DNA of 64,000 nt, from NCBI GenBank assembly GCA_902799705.1, contig CADCBP010000003.1, positions 62,001-126,000 on the forward strand, in the 5' to 3' direction. Made by a program: the position numbers and the translations under genes. The notes under the pieces were generated by a model. The model had not been told where the DNA came from, did not search any database, and saw only the letters and a program-made list of their open reading frames with translations. This stretch comes from an uncultured Bacteroidales bacterium. GTDB lineage: Bacteria; Bacteroidota; Bacteroidia; Bacteroidales; Paludibacteraceae. Positions 9,680-19,112 of this stretch are shown here, one piece after another; position 1 is the first letter of the stretch, and the number at the start of each line of letters is the position of its first letter.

Positions 9680-10366
9680 TTATTCCTTCCAATTCTCAAC
9701 CTCCTTCAGCAGCCAATTGGCAAAAACATCGACTCCTTCTCCGGTCCTGGCGCAGATAGGAATGACGGTGGCTTTCGGGTTCCGCATATGGATATATTCC
9801 TTGCATTTCTCCATGTCAAAATCGAAATACGGCAGCACATCCATCTTATTGATCACCACTACATCGCAGATGCTGAACATCAGCGGGTACTTGAGCGGTT
9901 TGTCATGTCCCTCCGGCACAGACAGGATCATCGCATTCTTCACGGCTCCCGTATCAAACTCCGCCGGACATACGAGATTGCCTACGTTCTCCAGTATCAC
10001 AAGGTCTGGACATTGTGAATTGTGCATTGTGAATTGTAAATTGCTAAGCCCCTGTTCCGTCATCTCCGCATCGAGGTGGCACATACCGCCGGTATGCAAC
10101 TGAATGGACTCCACGCCTGTGGCTTCCTTGATTTTGATAGCATCAACATCGCTATCGATATCCGCCTCCATGACGGCGATACGGATCTTGTCTTTAAGAC
10201 GGTTGATGGTCTGAATGAGTGTTGTCGTCTTGCCGCTTCCGGGCGAGGACATCAGGTTCAGCAGAAACACACCTTTCTTCTTCAACTCCCCGCGCAGCGC
10301 ATCTGCCGCACGGTCGTTATCCTCGAAGACACTCTTCTTGATTTCGATAATTTTGACGTTTTCCAT
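9680..10366 (-). CDS. hypB: Hydrogenase nickel-incorporation GTPase HypB
   Basis: 228 residues. SIMIBI-class GTPase with P-loop SSPGSGKTT near 41-49, EADIDSD, the metal-site segment GGMCHLDA, ENVGNLVCPAEFD, NKMD and a C-terminal ARTGEGVD. It lacks the N-terminal CxxCGC high-affinity Ni site of E. coli HypB, as many homologues do. It loads nickel with HypA. First gene of its operon, with a promoter at 10411-10441. Between CHLDA and ENVGN the gene carries an in-frame heptamer repeat (10012-10044) coding SNLQFTMHNSQC, which looks like an added surface loop. Confidence 0.95.
   Translation of the reverse strand: MENVKIIEIKKSVFEDNDRAADALRGELKKKGVFLLNLMSSPGSGKTTTLIQTINRLKDKIRIAVMEADIDSDVDAIKIKEATGVESIQLHTGGMCHLDAEMTEQGLSNLQFTMHNSQCPDLVILENVGNLVCPAEFDTGAVKNAMILSVPEGHDKPLKYPLMFSICDVVVINKMDVLPYFDFDMEKCKEYIHMRNPKATVIPICARTGEGVDVFANWLLKEVENWKE
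10012..10044. repeat. Heptamer tandem repeat ATTGTGA inside hypB, in frame
   Basis: Four full copies (ATTGTGA, ATTGTGC, ATTGTGA, ATTGTAA) plus ATTGC, period exactly 7. The reading frame stays open through it. Confidence 0.85.
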
Positions 10367-10410
10367 GTTTTATTTCCGAACTTCTCCGGAATTGTGTATT
10401 AAATCGGGCA

Positions 10411-10441
10411 CAAAGGTACAACAAAAATTTCACATACGCAA
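10411..10441 (-). promoter_or_regulatory. Promoter of the hypB operon
   Basis: Minus strand: TACCTTTG at 10418-10411 and TTG beginning at 10441 (TTTGCGTATGTG), 23 nt apart. The predicted start of transcription lies about 40 nt before the hypB ATG. Confidence 0.88.
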
Positions 10442-10577
10442 ACTAAATTAAACTTTTTTATCATTTCCGCAATATTTCAGACACAAAAACGTCTTGAATT
10501 CTTGGATATGTCAATCATACTCACCGGCGTAAAACAGGAGAAATAGTGAAAAAATAATATAAAAATGATGTACATAC

Positions 10578-10608
10578 TTGCGTATATCATTTTTTTTGTA
10601 TACCTTTG
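10578..10608 (+). promoter_or_regulatory. Strong promoter with no gene downstream (orphan promoter 1)
   Basis: TTGCGTATATCA begins at 10578 and TACCTTTG lies at 10601-10608, spacing 23. Flanked by the inverted repeat AAAAATGAT (10561-10569) and ATCATTTTT (10586-10594). No open frame of note follows before the next promoter at 10932; the transcript would run through the phased repeats at 10677-10900. Confidence 0.85.
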
Positions 10609-10676
10609 CACCGGATTTCAGGGAAGACGACTATTTCTATTCTTTCCTTGGCTTAGTCTGCCGTTCTCGTTAGTAA

Positions 10677-10742
10677 AATCTACCCTTAATCACCCGGTAA
10701 TCACACCCTAATCACCCAGTAATCACCCCGTAATCACCCCCT
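10677..10742. repeat. Six tandem 11-mers, AATCACCCnGT type
   Basis: Units AATCTACCCTT, AATCACCCGGT, AATCACACCCT, AATCACCCAGT, AATCACCCCGT, AATCACCCCCT follow each other without gaps. The period equals about one helical turn. Non-coding. Confidence 0.9.
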
Positions 10743-10768
10743 TTTCGTATGATGCGGGGTCTATAAAA

Positions 10769-10801
10769 CATGGTAACGAGATAGTAACGCATAGTACTCA
10801 C
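10769..10801. repeat. Three degenerate tandem 11-mers with GTAACG
   Basis: CATGGTAACGA, GATAGTAACGC, ATAGTACTCAC. The word GTAACG recurs in the 11-mers at 38101-38144. Confidence 0.6.
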
Positions 10802-10820
10802 TTTCGCATCCTGCGGTGGC

Positions 10821-10900
10821 CGGAATATGCAGGGATAGGCAGGGATAGGCCGGATTATGCTGGATTATGCCGGAATAGACATATATATGCAAGAATAGGC
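10821..10900. repeat. Eight tandem 10-mers, GGATAGGC/GGATTATGC type
   Basis: Units CGGAATATGC, AGGGATAGGC (twice), CGGATTATGC, TGGATTATGC, CGGAATAGAC, ATATATATGC, AAGAATAGGC. It ends 31 bases before the next promoter. With the other repeats it fills the gene-free stretch 10367-11027, where I see no gene. Confidence 0.85.
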
Positions 10901-10931
10901 GGCGATTTTTTAATGATTTTACATTAAACTC

Positions 10932-10962
10932 TTGCACAATTCAAAAAAAAGCAGTACCTTTG
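10932..10962 (+). promoter_or_regulatory. Promoter of the outer-membrane protein / valS / uvrA group
   Basis: TTG at 10932 (TTGCACAAT) and TACCTTTG at 10955-10962, spacing 23. It lies inside an open frame that would begin at the -33 TTG itself; that frame start is therefore not real. Confidence 0.9.
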
Positions 10963-11027
10963 CAGTCCCAAACGCGTGTGTGCGGAAAACAGAATCAGTA
11001 CAGATACAAAAAGCAGTATTAGTAATA

Positions 11028-11900
11028 TTGAGAAAAAGACTCGTATATATTCTGCTGTCGATGGCGCTTATGGTGCCTGTTTCAGTGTATGCCGAGCGGA
11101 ATGACCTGCACGCAGAGGCAGACCGTCCGGGAGCCGGAACGGGAACCAATGTGTTGGATTTCGGTGTTTTCCAATGGGAAACGGGTTTTGAGGTGATGCA
11201 TATACCGGGTACTCATGCATTGACCCTTCCCACTACCCTTTTCCGTTTCGGATTGCATGAACGGGCTGAGTTGCGTTTGGAATACACCGGCGGCTTGGCG
11301 ATCATCGACCATCCGGACAGCGATCCGCAGACCCAGGATCATGCTTTCTACTACACAGAGCCGTTGTGTATAGGTACCAAGTTGATGTTATGGCCGGGCT
11401 CAGAGGAACCGCGGTTGCATTGGATTCCCCGCACGAGTCTGATGCTCAATGTCGGCCTACCGCTGACAAAGCAAATGGCGGATAGGATGCCTATCGCCGG
11501 TCGTGCGGACCTACTCTTTGAGAATGATATCACGGACTGGCTGACCGTCGAGTATGAGTTCGGCGCACACTGGCGCGAATGGGCACCGATGCCGGATTTC
11601 TTCGTGGCTTTCGGCCTTGACTTCGAAGCCACGGACAAGTTAGGGTTCTTCATCGAGAACTACGACTACTTCGACTGCGACGTCAATGCTGCCTTGTTCG
11701 GGTACTCCACGGCGTACGACGTGAATATCGATTTCGGCGTGACCTACTCGCCTATTCCCCGCGTACAACTGGATGCGTACGCCGGATTCAACTGCTATCA
11801 CACCCTGCCGGAAGTGTGCGGTCCGAAGAACAACTGTTACTTCGGTTTCGGTGTGACCTGGCTTTATTACTCCAAACGACACGATAGTCGCAAACAATAA
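11028..11900 (+). CDS. Outer-membrane beta-barrel protein, phenol-degradation MetA-like transporter family
   Basis: About 290 residues from a TTG start that gives a clean signal peptide (RKRLVYILLSMALMVPVSVYA, then ERND); the open frame continues upstream into the promoter, so an earlier start is excluded. The body has alternating beta-strand patterns, such as ERAELRLEYTGGLAII and FIENYDYFDCDVNAALFGYS, ending in an aromatic strand (FGFGVTWLYYSK). This resembles the MetA-like/transporter family of barrels; the substrate is unknown. It precedes valS by 12 bases. There is no ATG start before Met44, which would remove the signal peptide. Confidence 0.8.
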   Translation: MRKRLVYILLSMALMVPVSVYAERNDLHAEADRPGAGTGTNVLDFGVFQWETGFEVMHIPGTHALTLPTTLFRFGLHERAELRLEYTGGLAIIDHPDSDPQTQDHAFYYTEPLCIGTKLMLWPGSEEPRLHWIPRTSLMLNVGLPLTKQMADRMPIAGRADLLFENDITDWLTVEYEFGAHWREWAPMPDFFVAFGLDFEATDKLGFFIENYDYFDCDVNAALFGYSTAYDVNIDFGVTYSPIPRVQLDAYAGFNCYHTLPEVCGPKNNCYFGFGVTWLYYSKRHDSRKQ

Positions 11901-11912
11901 AATACAACATAT

Positions 11913-14549
11913 ATGGAATCAAAGTACAATCCTACAGACATTGAAGCCCGCTGGTACCAATACTGGCTGGACAAAGGTCTTTTTCATTCCGAGCCTGACG
12001 GCCGCGAACCTTATACCATCGTTATCCCGCCGCCTAATGTGACGGGTGTGCTGCATATGGGTCACGTGCTGAACGAGACGATTCAGGATATTCTGGTTAG
12101 GCGTGCACGTTTAGAAGGCAAGAACGCCTGCTGGGTGCCGGGCACCGACCATGCGTCCATCGCGACGGAGGCAAAGGTGATCAAACGCCTTAAAGAACAA
12201 GGCATCAACAAGAGCGACCTGACCCGCGAGCAGTTCCTCAAACATGCGTGGGACTGGACGGACGAGCACGGAGGTATCATCCTCAAGCAGCTCCGCAAGC
12301 TCGGTTGCTCCTGCGACTGGGACCGCACGTCTTTCACGATGGACGAGACCCGCTCCAAAGCTGTCATCAAAGTGTTCTGCGACCTGTACAAGAAAGGTCT
12401 CATCTACCGCGGTCTGCGTATGGTCAATTGGGACCCGGAGCGTCAGACAGCCCTTTCCGACGAAGAGGTGATCTACCACGATGAGCATAACAAGTTCTAC
12501 TACCTGCGCTACGAAGTAGCCGAGGAACCGGGCAAATATGCCATCGTTGCTACCACCCGTCCGGAGACGATCTTCGGCGATATAGCGGTCTGCATCAACC
12601 CAAAAGAGGAGAAGAACCAGTGGCTCAAAGGCAAGCATGTCATCGTGCCGGGCGTAGGTCGTGTCATTCCTATCATCGAGGACCGCTACGTAGAGATCGG
12701 TTTCGGTACCGGTTGCCTCAAAGTGACGCCGGCGCACGATGTGAACGACTACGCCCTTGGTCAGAAATATAATTTGAAGACCATCGACATCTTCACCCCT
12801 GATGCCCATCTGAACATGGACACGGTAGAGGAAGAGTTGCAGCCGAACGTACGCAAGTACCACGGCATGGACCGTTTCGACTGCCGCAAGCAGATTGTGG
12901 AAGACCTGCAGGCTGCGGGGCTCGTGGAGAAAATCGAGGATTACGACAACAAAGTGGGCTACTCCGAGCGTACGAACGTGCCTATCGAGCCGCGGTTGAG
13001 TCTCCAGTGGTTCGTGAAGATGCAACACTTCGCAGACATCGCACTCCCGCCGGTAATGAACGACGAGATTGTCTTCTATCCCGCGAAATACAAGAACACC
13101 TACCGCAACTGGCTTGAGAACATCAAAGACTGGTGTATCTCGCGTCAACTCTGGTGGGGTCACCGCATCCCGGCATATTATGATGCTGACCTGTTGGCAC
13201 AAACCGGACTCGAGAACTATCCGGACGACAAGATCATCGTCTCCGAGACCAAGCCCGAAGGCAATTATGTACAAGATGAGGGAGCCTTGGATACCTGGTT
13301 TAGCTCATGGTTATGGCCGATTTCCTTGTTCGACGGCATTGAGCATCCTGACAACAAAGAGATCAACTATTACTACCCGACCGCAGACCTCGTAACAGGA
13401 CCGGATATCATCTTCTTCTGGGTAGCGCGTATGATCATGGCGGGTTATGAGTACGTAGGAAAGATGCCGTTCAAGCATGTCTATTTCACCGGTATCGTCC
13501 GCGACAAACTCGGCCGTAAGATGTCCAAGAGTCTTGGTAACAGCCCTGATCCGCTGGACCTCATCGAGCGTTTTGGCGCCGACGGCGTGCGTATGGGTAT
13601 TCTCCTGTCCGCTCCAGCCGGAAACGATATTCTGTATGATGATGCCCTCTGTGAGCAGGGACGTAATTTCTGCAACAAGATTTGGAACTGTTTCCGTATG
13701 GTCAAAGGTCTGGAAGTAGCCGACATCGCGCAACCTGCGACCTCTGCATATGCGATTAAGTGGTTTGACGCCAAACTGGCAGAGACGGAGCGCGAGATAG
13801 CGGACTTGTTCAGCAAATACCGCCTGAGTGAGGCATTGATGGAGATATACAAACTCTACTGCGATGAGTTCAGCGGCTGGTACTTGGAGATGATCAAACC
13901 TGCTTACCAACAACCGATAGACCATGCGACCTACGAGGCTACGCTCGCGTTCTTCGACCGCCTGCTGCGCCTGCTCCACCCGTTCATGCCGTTCATCACC
14001 GAGGAACTCTGGCACGGCTTAGAGCCGAACAAGACAGGCTGCGCCGCGCCATCTATCATGTGTACGCGTCTGGAGCCTATAGCCGAAATCAACACCGGTC
14101 TTCTTGCGGAGGTGGATAATCTGAAAGAGATTATTACCAACATCCGCGCCGTGCGGGCAAGTAAGAATATACCGCAGAAAGAGCGCCTGACGCTTATCAG
14201 TCCGGTAGCCTTGAACGCATTGGTGGACAAACTCGCTAATGTGACGGTGTCCCCGTTAAACGGGGAAACCCTAGACGGAAAGGGTAACGCTTCGAAATTC
14301 ATTGTAGGTACGACCGAGTTCGCTATTCCGATGGATCAGTTTATCAACGTAGAGGAAGAACTCAAGAAACTGGAGGCGGACTTGGCGCACCAACAGGGCT
14401 TCCTGCGCGGCGTAATGGCCAAACTGAGTAACGAACGCTTCGTACAGAACGCCAAACCGGAGATCGTTGAGTTGGAACGCAAGAAGAAAGCCGATGCCGA
14501 GAGCCGTATCGCTTCCATCGAAGAAGCCATCAAAGCCCTGAAAGGTTAA
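11913..14549 (+). CDS. valS: Valine--tRNA ligase
   Basis: 878 residues, class I synthetase charging tRNA-Val. Class signature HMGH near residue 50, editing domain in the middle, KMSKS near 536, anticodon-binding domain and a C-terminal coiled coil ([16 protein letters not shown]). The start follows the upstream gene by 12 bases. Near the C-terminus an insert (14251-14280) codes [13 protein letters not shown]. Its DNA is the palindrome CCCCGT-TAA-ACGGGG followed by CCCT...AGGG, which looks like a small mobile palindrome kept in frame. Confidence 0.97.
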   Translation: MESKYNPTDIEARWYQYWLDKGLFHSEPDGREPYTIVIPPPNVTGVLHMGHVLNETIQDILVRRARLEGKNACWVPGTDHASIATEAKVIKRLKEQGINKSDLTREQFLKHAWDWTDEHGGIILKQLRKLGCSCDWDRTSFTMDETRSKAVIKVFCDLYKKGLIYRGLRMVNWDPERQTALSDEEVIYHDEHNKFYYLRYEVAEEPGKYAIVATTRPETIFGDIAVCINPKEEKNQWLKGKHVIVPGVGRVIPIIEDRYVEIGFGTGCLKVTPAHDVNDYALGQKYNLKTIDIFTPDAHLNMDTVEEELQPNVRKYHGMDRFDCRKQIVEDLQAAGLVEKIEDYDNKVGYSERTNVPIEPRLSLQWFVKMQHFADIALPPVMNDEIVFYPAKYKNTYRNWLENIKDWCISRQLWWGHRIPAYYDADLLAQTGLENYPDDKIIVSETKPEGNYVQDEGALDTWFSSWLWPISLFDGIEHPDNKEINYYYPTADLVTGPDIIFFWVARMIMAGYEYVGKMPFKHVYFTGIVRDKLGRKMSKSLGNSPDPLDLIERFGADGVRMGILLSAPAGNDILYDDALCEQGRNFCNKIWNCFRMVKGLEVADIAQPATSAYAIKWFDAKLAETEREIADLFSKYRLSEALMEIYKLYCDEFSGWYLEMIKPAYQQPIDHATYEATLAFFDRLLRLLHPFMPFITEELWHGLEPNKTGCAAPSIMCTRLEPIAEINTGLLAEVDNLKEIITNIRAVRASKNIPQKERLTLISPVALNALVDKLANVTVSPLNGETLDGKGNASKFIVGTTEFAIPMDQFINVEEELKKLEADLAHQQGFLRGVMAKLSNERFVQNAKPEIVELERKKKADAESRIASIEEAIKALKG
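14251..14265. repeat. Small GC palindrome inside valS, in frame
   Basis: CCCCGT, loop TAA, ACGGGG. It codes part of a linker before the C-terminal coiled coil. Similar GC palindromes occur at 15239-15257 (uvrA) and, without gene, at 22230-22243. Confidence 0.6.
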
Positions 14550-14550
14550 T

Positions 14551-14590
14551 TGGAGATTGGACGATTGAAGATTTGAGATTTGAGATTTGA
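14551..14590. repeat. Heptamer repeat GATTTGA/GATTGGA between valS and uvrA
   Basis: GATTGGA, CGATTGA, then GATTTGA three times. The probable uvrA start codon (TTG at 14587) is formed by the last copy. Confidence 0.85.
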
Positions 14591-17223
14591 GAAACGAAGG
14601 CAACATAGAGGTTATTGGAGCGCGGGTGCATAACCTGAAGAACATCAGCGTGTCCATTCCCCGAAAACGACTGACGGTCATCACCGGCCTCAGTGGTTCG
14701 GGTAAGTCCTCTTTGGCCTTCGACACCATCTTCGCTGAAGGCCAACGCCGGTACATGGAGACCTTCTCGTCCTACGCACGAGGTTTTATCGGCCAGATGC
14801 AACGCCCCGATGTCGATAAAATCACCGGTCTCAGTCCAGTCATTTCCATCGATCAGAAGACCACTTCCAAGAATCCCCGCTCCACCGTCGGGACAATTAC
14901 CGAGGTGTATGATTTTCTGCGACTGCTGTTCGCCAGAGCTGCAACACCCTATTCGCACCTGTCCGGCAAGCCGATGATCAAATTCACGGACGAGCAGATC
15001 TTAGACCTGATTGTACGGGAATATGCCGGAAAAAAGATCTTGATATTGGCGCCGTTGGTGAAGGGACGCAAAGGACATTACAAGGAACTATTCGAAACCA
15101 TCCGCAAGAAAGGCTTTGTGCATGTGCGGGTGGACGGCGAAGTACAAGAAATCACTCAAGGCATGAAACTCGACCGCTACAAGATGCATGACATCGAAGT
15201 GGTGGTGGACCGGTTGAAGGTGAAAAACCTCTCCCCGACCCTCCCCTCAAGGGAGGGAGATGAGATAGACTTGCGCCGACTGCGGCAGTCCGTTGACAAG
15301 GCCATGACGCAAGGCAACGGCATTATGATGATTGTAGAAAGCGACCAGCCTTCAGAAGTCCGTTTCCTGAGCCGGAACCTGATGTGCCCGGAGACGGGCT
15401 TGAGTTATGCCGAACCCGCTCCGCATACTTTCTCTTTCAACAGCCCGTCAGGTTGGTGTCCGTGCTGCAAAGGACTTGGAAAGGTGAAAGGTGAAAGGTT
15501 AAAGGATGAAGGATTATTGGACGAGATAGACGAAGCCATCCGGGAAGACAACTGGTGGGAGCGTTTGTCGGAGTTCACAGAAGAGACAGAAGAATCGGAC
15601 AAGGACGAATGGGTCGAGTGTCCGGAATGTCACGGTTTGCGGTTAAGCAAAGAAGCCCGGAGTTATAAGTTCGGTCGATATACTATCTCCGACCTCGCGA
15701 ACATGGATATTGACGAGTTGATTAAAGTGCTGTCGGAGTACTCGGAAGACCCGGATTTATCCGATAAGCAGAAGGCTATCGCCGAACCCATCGTAAAGGA
15801 GATCATTGGTCGATTGAAGTTCATGCAGTCCGTAGGACTAAGTTATCTGAGCCTGAACCGCAGTAGCGAGAGTCTGTCGGGCGGTGAGAGCCAACGTATC
15901 CGTTTGGCCACACAGATCGGCAGCCGGCTGGTGAATGTACTCTATATCCTTGACGAGCCGAGTATCGGCCTGCACCAACGCGATAACCAACGCCTCATCA
16001 CCAGTCTGAAAGAGTTACGCGACATGAATAACTCCGTCATCGTAGTTGAACATGACGAGCAGATCATGCGCGAGGCGGACTGGATAGTCGATATAGGTCC
16101 CAAAGCAGGCCGTTTGGGCGGAAACGTGCTGTTTAGCGGCACGCCGGAAGATCTGCTCAAGACCGACACTCTCACCGCACAGTATTTAAAAGGAGAGCGA
16201 GCTGTAACGGATACAAATCCAAACTCTCAAATCTCAGATATCAAATCTCAAATAACCCTTACCGGCTGCACAGGCAACAACCTCAAGAACGTGACGGCGC
16301 GCATTCCGTTAGGCAAGATGGTGTGTGTGACGGGCGTGAGCGGTAGCGGCAAGAGTTCGCTTATCAACCAGACGCTCTACCCAATCCTCAGCCAGCGTTT
16401 CTACCGCAGCAAGACACAGCCGCTTCCATACAAGAACATCGAAGGCATCGAGCATATAGACAAGGTCATCAATGTCGATCAAGCACCTATAGGCAGAACG
16501 CCCCGTTCCAATCCGGCGACCTACACCAATGTGTTCAATGACATCCGCGAACTGTTTGCGCAGTTACCGGAAGCGAAGATACGCGGATGGAAGGCCGGCA
16601 GGTTCTCATTCAACGCCAAAGGTGGTCGATGCGAGGAATGCGCAGGTAACGGCTATAAGACGATACAGATGCATTTCATGCCGGACGTATATGTGCCGTG
16701 CGAAGTATGCGGCGGACAACGGTACAACCGCGAGACCTTGGAAGTGCGGTTCAAAGGAAAGAATATAGCGGATGTGTTGGATATGACGGTGAACCAAGCC
16801 GTGGAATTCTTCGAGGCGCAACCGACTATCTTACGGAAGATCAAAACCATACAGGACGTAGGACTTGGTTACATCAAACTCGGTCAGTCCTCTACCAGTC
16901 TCTCCGGAGGAGAGAGCCAGCGTATCAAATTAGCGACGGAACTGTCCAGACCTTCTACGGGTAAGACCTTATATATCCTTGACGAACCCACCACAGGCCT
17001 GCATTTCGAGGATATCCGCGTGCTGATCAATGTGTTGCGCCGACTGGTGGACAAAGGCAATACCGTGGTCATCATCGAGCATAACACAGACGTCATCCGC
17101 GCCTGCGACTGGATCATCGATTTAGGACCGGAAGGAGGACGAGGAGGCGGACAGATCGTTGCGGAAGGAACCATTGAGGATATACGCCGTAATAAAAAAA
17201 GTATTACAGGGAAGTATATTTAG
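14587..17223 (+). CDS. uvrA: Excinuclease ABC subunit A
   Basis: 878 residues. Damage-recognition ATPase of nucleotide excision repair. Walker A GLSGSGKSS near 35 and GVSGSGKSS near 583; ABC signatures LSGGESQR near 428 and 773; UvrB-binding domain (ILAPLVKGRKGHYKELFETI); zinc modules CPCCKG/CPECHG and CEECAG/CEVCGG. The TTG start lies in a heptamer repeat; no better start is seen. Three in-frame low-complexity inserts occur: 15239-15257 (LSPTLPSREGD), 15480-15514 (KVKGERLKDEG) and 16227-16254 (SQISDIKSQI). All fall in linkers rather than in catalytic motifs. Confidence 0.96.
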   Translation: MRNEGNIEVIGARVHNLKNISVSIPRKRLTVITGLSGSGKSSLAFDTIFAEGQRRYMETFSSYARGFIGQMQRPDVDKITGLSPVISIDQKTTSKNPRSTVGTITEVYDFLRLLFARAATPYSHLSGKPMIKFTDEQILDLIVREYAGKKILILAPLVKGRKGHYKELFETIRKKGFVHVRVDGEVQEITQGMKLDRYKMHDIEVVVDRLKVKNLSPTLPSREGDEIDLRRLRQSVDKAMTQGNGIMMIVESDQPSEVRFLSRNLMCPETGLSYAEPAPHTFSFNSPSGWCPCCKGLGKVKGERLKDEGLLDEIDEAIREDNWWERLSEFTEETEESDKDEWVECPECHGLRLSKEARSYKFGRYTISDLANMDIDELIKVLSEYSEDPDLSDKQKAIAEPIVKEIIGRLKFMQSVGLSYLSLNRSSESLSGGESQRIRLATQIGSRLVNVLYILDEPSIGLHQRDNQRLITSLKELRDMNNSVIVVEHDEQIMREADWIVDIGPKAGRLGGNVLFSGTPEDLLKTDTLTAQYLKGERAVTDTNPNSQISDIKSQITLTGCTGNNLKNVTARIPLGKMVCVTGVSGSGKSSLINQTLYPILSQRFYRSKTQPLPYKNIEGIEHIDKVINVDQAPIGRTPRSNPATYTNVFNDIRELFAQLPEAKIRGWKAGRFSFNAKGGRCEECAGNGYKTIQMHFMPDVYVPCEVCGGQRYNRETLEVRFKGKNIADVLDMTVNQAVEFFEAQPTILRKIKTIQDVGLGYIKLGQSSTSLSGGESQRIKLATELSRPSTGKTLYILDEPTTGLHFEDIRVLINVLRRLVDKGNTVVIIEHNTDVIRACDWIIDLGPEGGRGGGQIVAEGTIEDIRRNKKSITGKYI
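15239..15257. repeat. Palindrome CCCTCCC/GGGAGGG inside uvrA, in frame
   Basis: CCCTCCC, loop CTCAA, GGGAGGG: a 7-bp perfect stem coding a loop in the UvrB-binding/insert region. Confidence 0.7.
15480..15514. repeat. Heptamer repeat AAAGGTG inside uvrA, in frame
   Basis: AAAGGTG, AAAGGTG, AAAGGTT, AAAGGAT, GAAGGAT: five units of exactly 7, coding a Lys/Glu-rich linker after the zinc knuckle. Confidence 0.85.
16227..16254. repeat. Heptamer repeat TCAAATC inside uvrA, in frame
   Basis: TCAAATC, TCAGATA, TCAAATC, TCAAATA. It is the reverse complement of the GATTTGA family found in spacers at 14551, 17222, 19656 and 30507. It codes SQISDIKSQI between the two ATPase halves. Confidence 0.88.
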
Positions 17224-17249
17224 GATTTAGGATTTAGGATTTGAGATTT
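17222..17249. repeat. Heptamer repeat AGGATTT between uvrA and the antiporter gene
   Basis: AGGATTT three times, then GAGATTT, followed directly by the antiporter ATG. The uvrA stop codon shares two bases with the first copy. Confidence 0.85.
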
Positions 17250-19112
17250 ATGATAACAAACCCGCTTGCGATTATTGCGCTTGTGTTAGCGACGATCTTA
17301 TTGGTACCTATGGCGTGCCGTAAGATCCGTATTCCCAGTATTGTGGGGTTTATCATTGTCGGCATCCTGGTCGGCCCTTACGGTTTCGGACTGATACAAA
17401 GCGGCACGTCTATCCAGACGCTGGGCAAGATCGGCATGCTATATATCATGTTACAGGCCGGTATCGAAGTGGATGTCAATGATTTCCGGCAGCAACGCAA
17501 TAATGCCATCGTATTCGGTTTGTACTCTTTTATCTTCCCGTTTGTATTGGGTGTTGCGACAAGTCTGTTGTTGGGTTTCAACTGGGTGACGAGTGCATTG
17601 CTGGGTGCGATGTACGGCAGTCACACCCTGATGACCTATCCTATCATCAGTCGGTACGGGATACAAAAGAACCCGGCGGCGAATATCGCTATAGGCGGTA
17701 CTATGCTAACCATCACCCTCTCGCTTCTCGTACTCGCATATCTCAAGAGCCATTATGTCTATACGGACGACCTGAGTTTCTGGCGGCAAGCCTCCCGTAT
17801 CGCTATCACCCTGCTGAACATTCTGATCTTCTTCCCGTTCATAGCCCAACGGTTCTTCAAACGCTGGTCAGATGCAACGAGTGGTTTTCTGATTGTGATG
17901 ACGCTGATGGTTTTCTCCGCATGGATGGCCGAATGGGCGGGGCTTGAAGGTATTCTGGGTGCCTTCGTATGCGGCGCGGCTCTCAACAGATTAGTCCCCA
18001 ACCTCAGCCCGGTCATGCAACGAATCAACTTCGTGGGCAACAACCTCTTCGTGCCGCTGTTCCTGTTAGGTGTCGGCATGTTGATTGATGTATCGCTCCT
18101 TTGGAGCGGATGGACGACTATTATCATCGCATTGGTGATGATAGCGACGAAACTGGCCGGCAAATGGATTGCCTCCTGGTTAGCGCAAATCAGTTTCGGC
18201 TTGCAGCGTCCGGAACGTCTGTTGATGTTCGGTTTGACGCATGCGACCGCCGCCGGCACCTTGGCCATCGTCACCATCGGCTACGAGACTGGAATCTTCA
18301 ATGCCGAGATCCTCAATGCGGCAGTGCTGATGATACTCGTGCTTTGCACTTCGGCATCGTTTGTGACGGAGTACGCAGCGAAGATTCTTGCTTTGCAAGA
18401 ACAGGCACGACTGGAAGCCGACAAAACGGATAACAGCTGGTTGCTGCTGACAGTTGCCGAGAACAGACATTATGAGTTACGCGAACTGAGTGAGTTAGCC
18501 GAACTGCACACACCTGATTTCTCCAACGAGTCCGACTGGTCCGATGCCCAACAGTTGGTGAACAGTCAGCGTAAGGCGGCTATCATCTATCATCCCGCCC
18601 AGCCAATCAATACCATTTCGCGTATTCTTGTAGCCGTTCCGCGTTATGCAGAGAAGGAGCACGATTTCATCTCGTGCTTCGGATTGATACGTCGTCTGAG
18701 CAGCCAAATCGGTGCGCGCGTGATCTTCTTTACCAATGAGGACACGCAGAAGACCATTCAGGCGCTTTGTCGCCGCAAAGGTAAGTTCCTGCGGGCATCG
18801 TACAGAGAGATGGAAGACTGGGAAGATGTGCTGATGATTGCCAAGCAGATGGCTCCGGACGACATGATTGTTATGGTTAATGCGCGGCCCTCCACCCCAT
18901 CCTTCAACCCGCTCTTCGAGCAGATACCGGACATGTTAGGACGATTCTTCAGCAATCACAGTTACATGATTGTCTATCCGGAACAAGAAACAGGAAACGA
19001 TATACCTGACTTATTGACGGGCGACACAACACAGGCCAGCAAGACATGGTCTGTCGTCAGCGCGGTCAAACAGCGGATTCTTCAGCTGATGGAGAAACGT
19101 CAGCGCCTCTGA
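17250..19112 (+). CDS. Cation/proton antiporter, CPA2 family
   Basis: 620 residues. The N-terminal 380 or so residues form a Na+/H+ exchanger-type domain of about 12 membrane segments (for example PSIVGFIIVGILVGPYGFGL and ITLSLLVLAYL). The cytoplasmic C-terminal part has a possible universal-stress-protein-like fold (ISRILVAVPRYAEKEHD...IGARVIFFTNE). It would exchange Na+ or K+ for protons at the inner membrane. I start it at the ATG at 17250, directly after a heptamer repeat; a TTG 9 bases upstream lies in the repeat. Its 3' end overlaps the exosortase gene by 47 bases, tail to tail. Confidence 0.93.
   Translation: MITNPLAIIALVLATILLVPMACRKIRIPSIVGFIIVGILVGPYGFGLIQSGTSIQTLGKIGMLYIMLQAGIEVDVNDFRQQRNNAIVFGLYSFIFPFVLGVATSLLLGFNWVTSALLGAMYGSHTLMTYPIISRYGIQKNPAANIAIGGTMLTITLSLLVLAYLKSHYVYTDDLSFWRQASRIAITLLNILIFFPFIAQRFFKRWSDATSGFLIVMTLMVFSAWMAEWAGLEGILGAFVCGAALNRLVPNLSPVMQRINFVGNNLFVPLFLLGVGMLIDVSLLWSGWTTIIIALVMIATKLAGKWIASWLAQISFGLQRPERLLMFGLTHATAAGTLAIVTIGYETGIFNAEILNAAVLMILVLCTSASFVTEYAAKILALQEQARLEADKTDNSWLLLTVAENRHYELRELSELAELHTPDFSNESDWSDAQQLVNSQRKAAIIYHPAQPINTISRILVAVPRYAEKEHDFISCFGLIRRLSSQIGARVIFFTNEDTQKTIQALCRRKGKFLRASYREMEDWEDVLMIAKQMAPDDMIVMVNARPSTPSFNPLFEQIPDMLGRFFSNHSYMIVYPEQETGNDIPDLLTGDTTQASKTWSVVSAVKQRILQLMEKRQRL

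Noticed and set aside
10932-11027. Possible N-terminal extension MHNSKKSSTFAV of the outer-membrane protein
   Set aside because: It begins at the TTG of the -33 box and reads through the -7 box; the same peptide-like reading occurs at the promoters at 31150, 38020 and 20787.
12111-13274. Minus-strand open frame of 387 codons opposite valS
   Set aside because: Fully inside valS on the other strand, no recognisable domains or promoter.
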